Of a stretch of DNA of 64,000 bases, positions 63,967 through 64,000 are shown in pieces. The position numbers were made by a program, and so were the translations under genes. The stretch is from Flaccisagitta enflata (lineage: Eukaryota > Chaetognatha > Sagittoidea > Aphragmophora): the NCBI GenBank assembly GCA_965153355.1, contig OZ231126.1:42408001-42472000 (forward strand), read 5' to 3'. The stretch's first letter is position 1. Every line of letters starts with the position of its first letter. Under the pieces are notes generated by a model. That model was not told the DNA's origin, did not search any database, and saw nothing but the letters and a program-made list of their open reading frames with translations.

Positions 63967-64000
63967 ATCAATGTTTCAAGCGCATAATAAATAATAACTA

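Overview
This is eukaryotic, metazoan (most likely invertebrate) nuclear DNA. The genes are split by introns with GT/AG ends and consistent phases, and the recognisable proteins are animal-type: a Kazal-containing organic anion transporter, a mitochondrial single-strand binding protein, an HMGXB4 homologue and topoisomerase III alpha. I cannot place the phylum. Most of the window is repeats: long (CT)n, (GT)n, (CAA)n, (CATA)n and (CATT)n tracts, a 10.5-kb satellite, several families of non-autonomous mobile elements, and two very large palindromes.

Layout. 1-773 (-): first three exons of an unrecognised gene that runs off the left edge. 3673-21955 (+): an OATP/SLCO transporter gene in ten visible exons. 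Its introns hold minisatellite-cored inverted-repeat elements, HINE-like elements and, between exons 6 and 7, an inverted 67-bp satellite (9348-19965). A 177-bp TA-flanked MITE sits inside coding exon 5, and the exon expected between exon 6 and the Kazal exon was not found. 23790-34243 (-): a complete six-exon gamma-glutamylcyclotransferase-like gene (299 aa) with a 7.6-kb repeat-filled intron. 34616-34945 (-): the last exon of an unrecognised gene. 35-45 kb: no gene recognised; inverted-repeat elements, MITEs and microsatellites. 45733-47281 (+): a complete five-exon mitochondrial SSB (169 aa). 47493-49757 (+): a single-exon HMGXB4 homologue starting 211 bp after the mtSSB stop. 50504-50718 (+): a lone first exon with one membrane segment. 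51.9-57.7 kb: no gene recognised; a roughly 1.2-kb tandem duplication lies at 55.0-57.4 kb. 57758-63921: a giant palindrome. Its right arm carries the first five exons of TOP3A (-), cut at the turn-around near 60616; its left arm carries an eroded mirror copy.

The genes do not form one pathway. mtSSB and TOP3A both act in DNA maintenance, including in mitochondria, but no functional cluster is implied. The most unusual material is the mobile-element biology. One element family has three end sequences that change together from copy to copy and stay complementary. A second family has inverted ends around a minisatellite core. The third feature is the higher-order (22 -> 67 -> 335 bp) satellite that turns around inside a transporter gene. 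The two palindromes each contain an indel-rich stretch, so assembly artefact must be considered for them.
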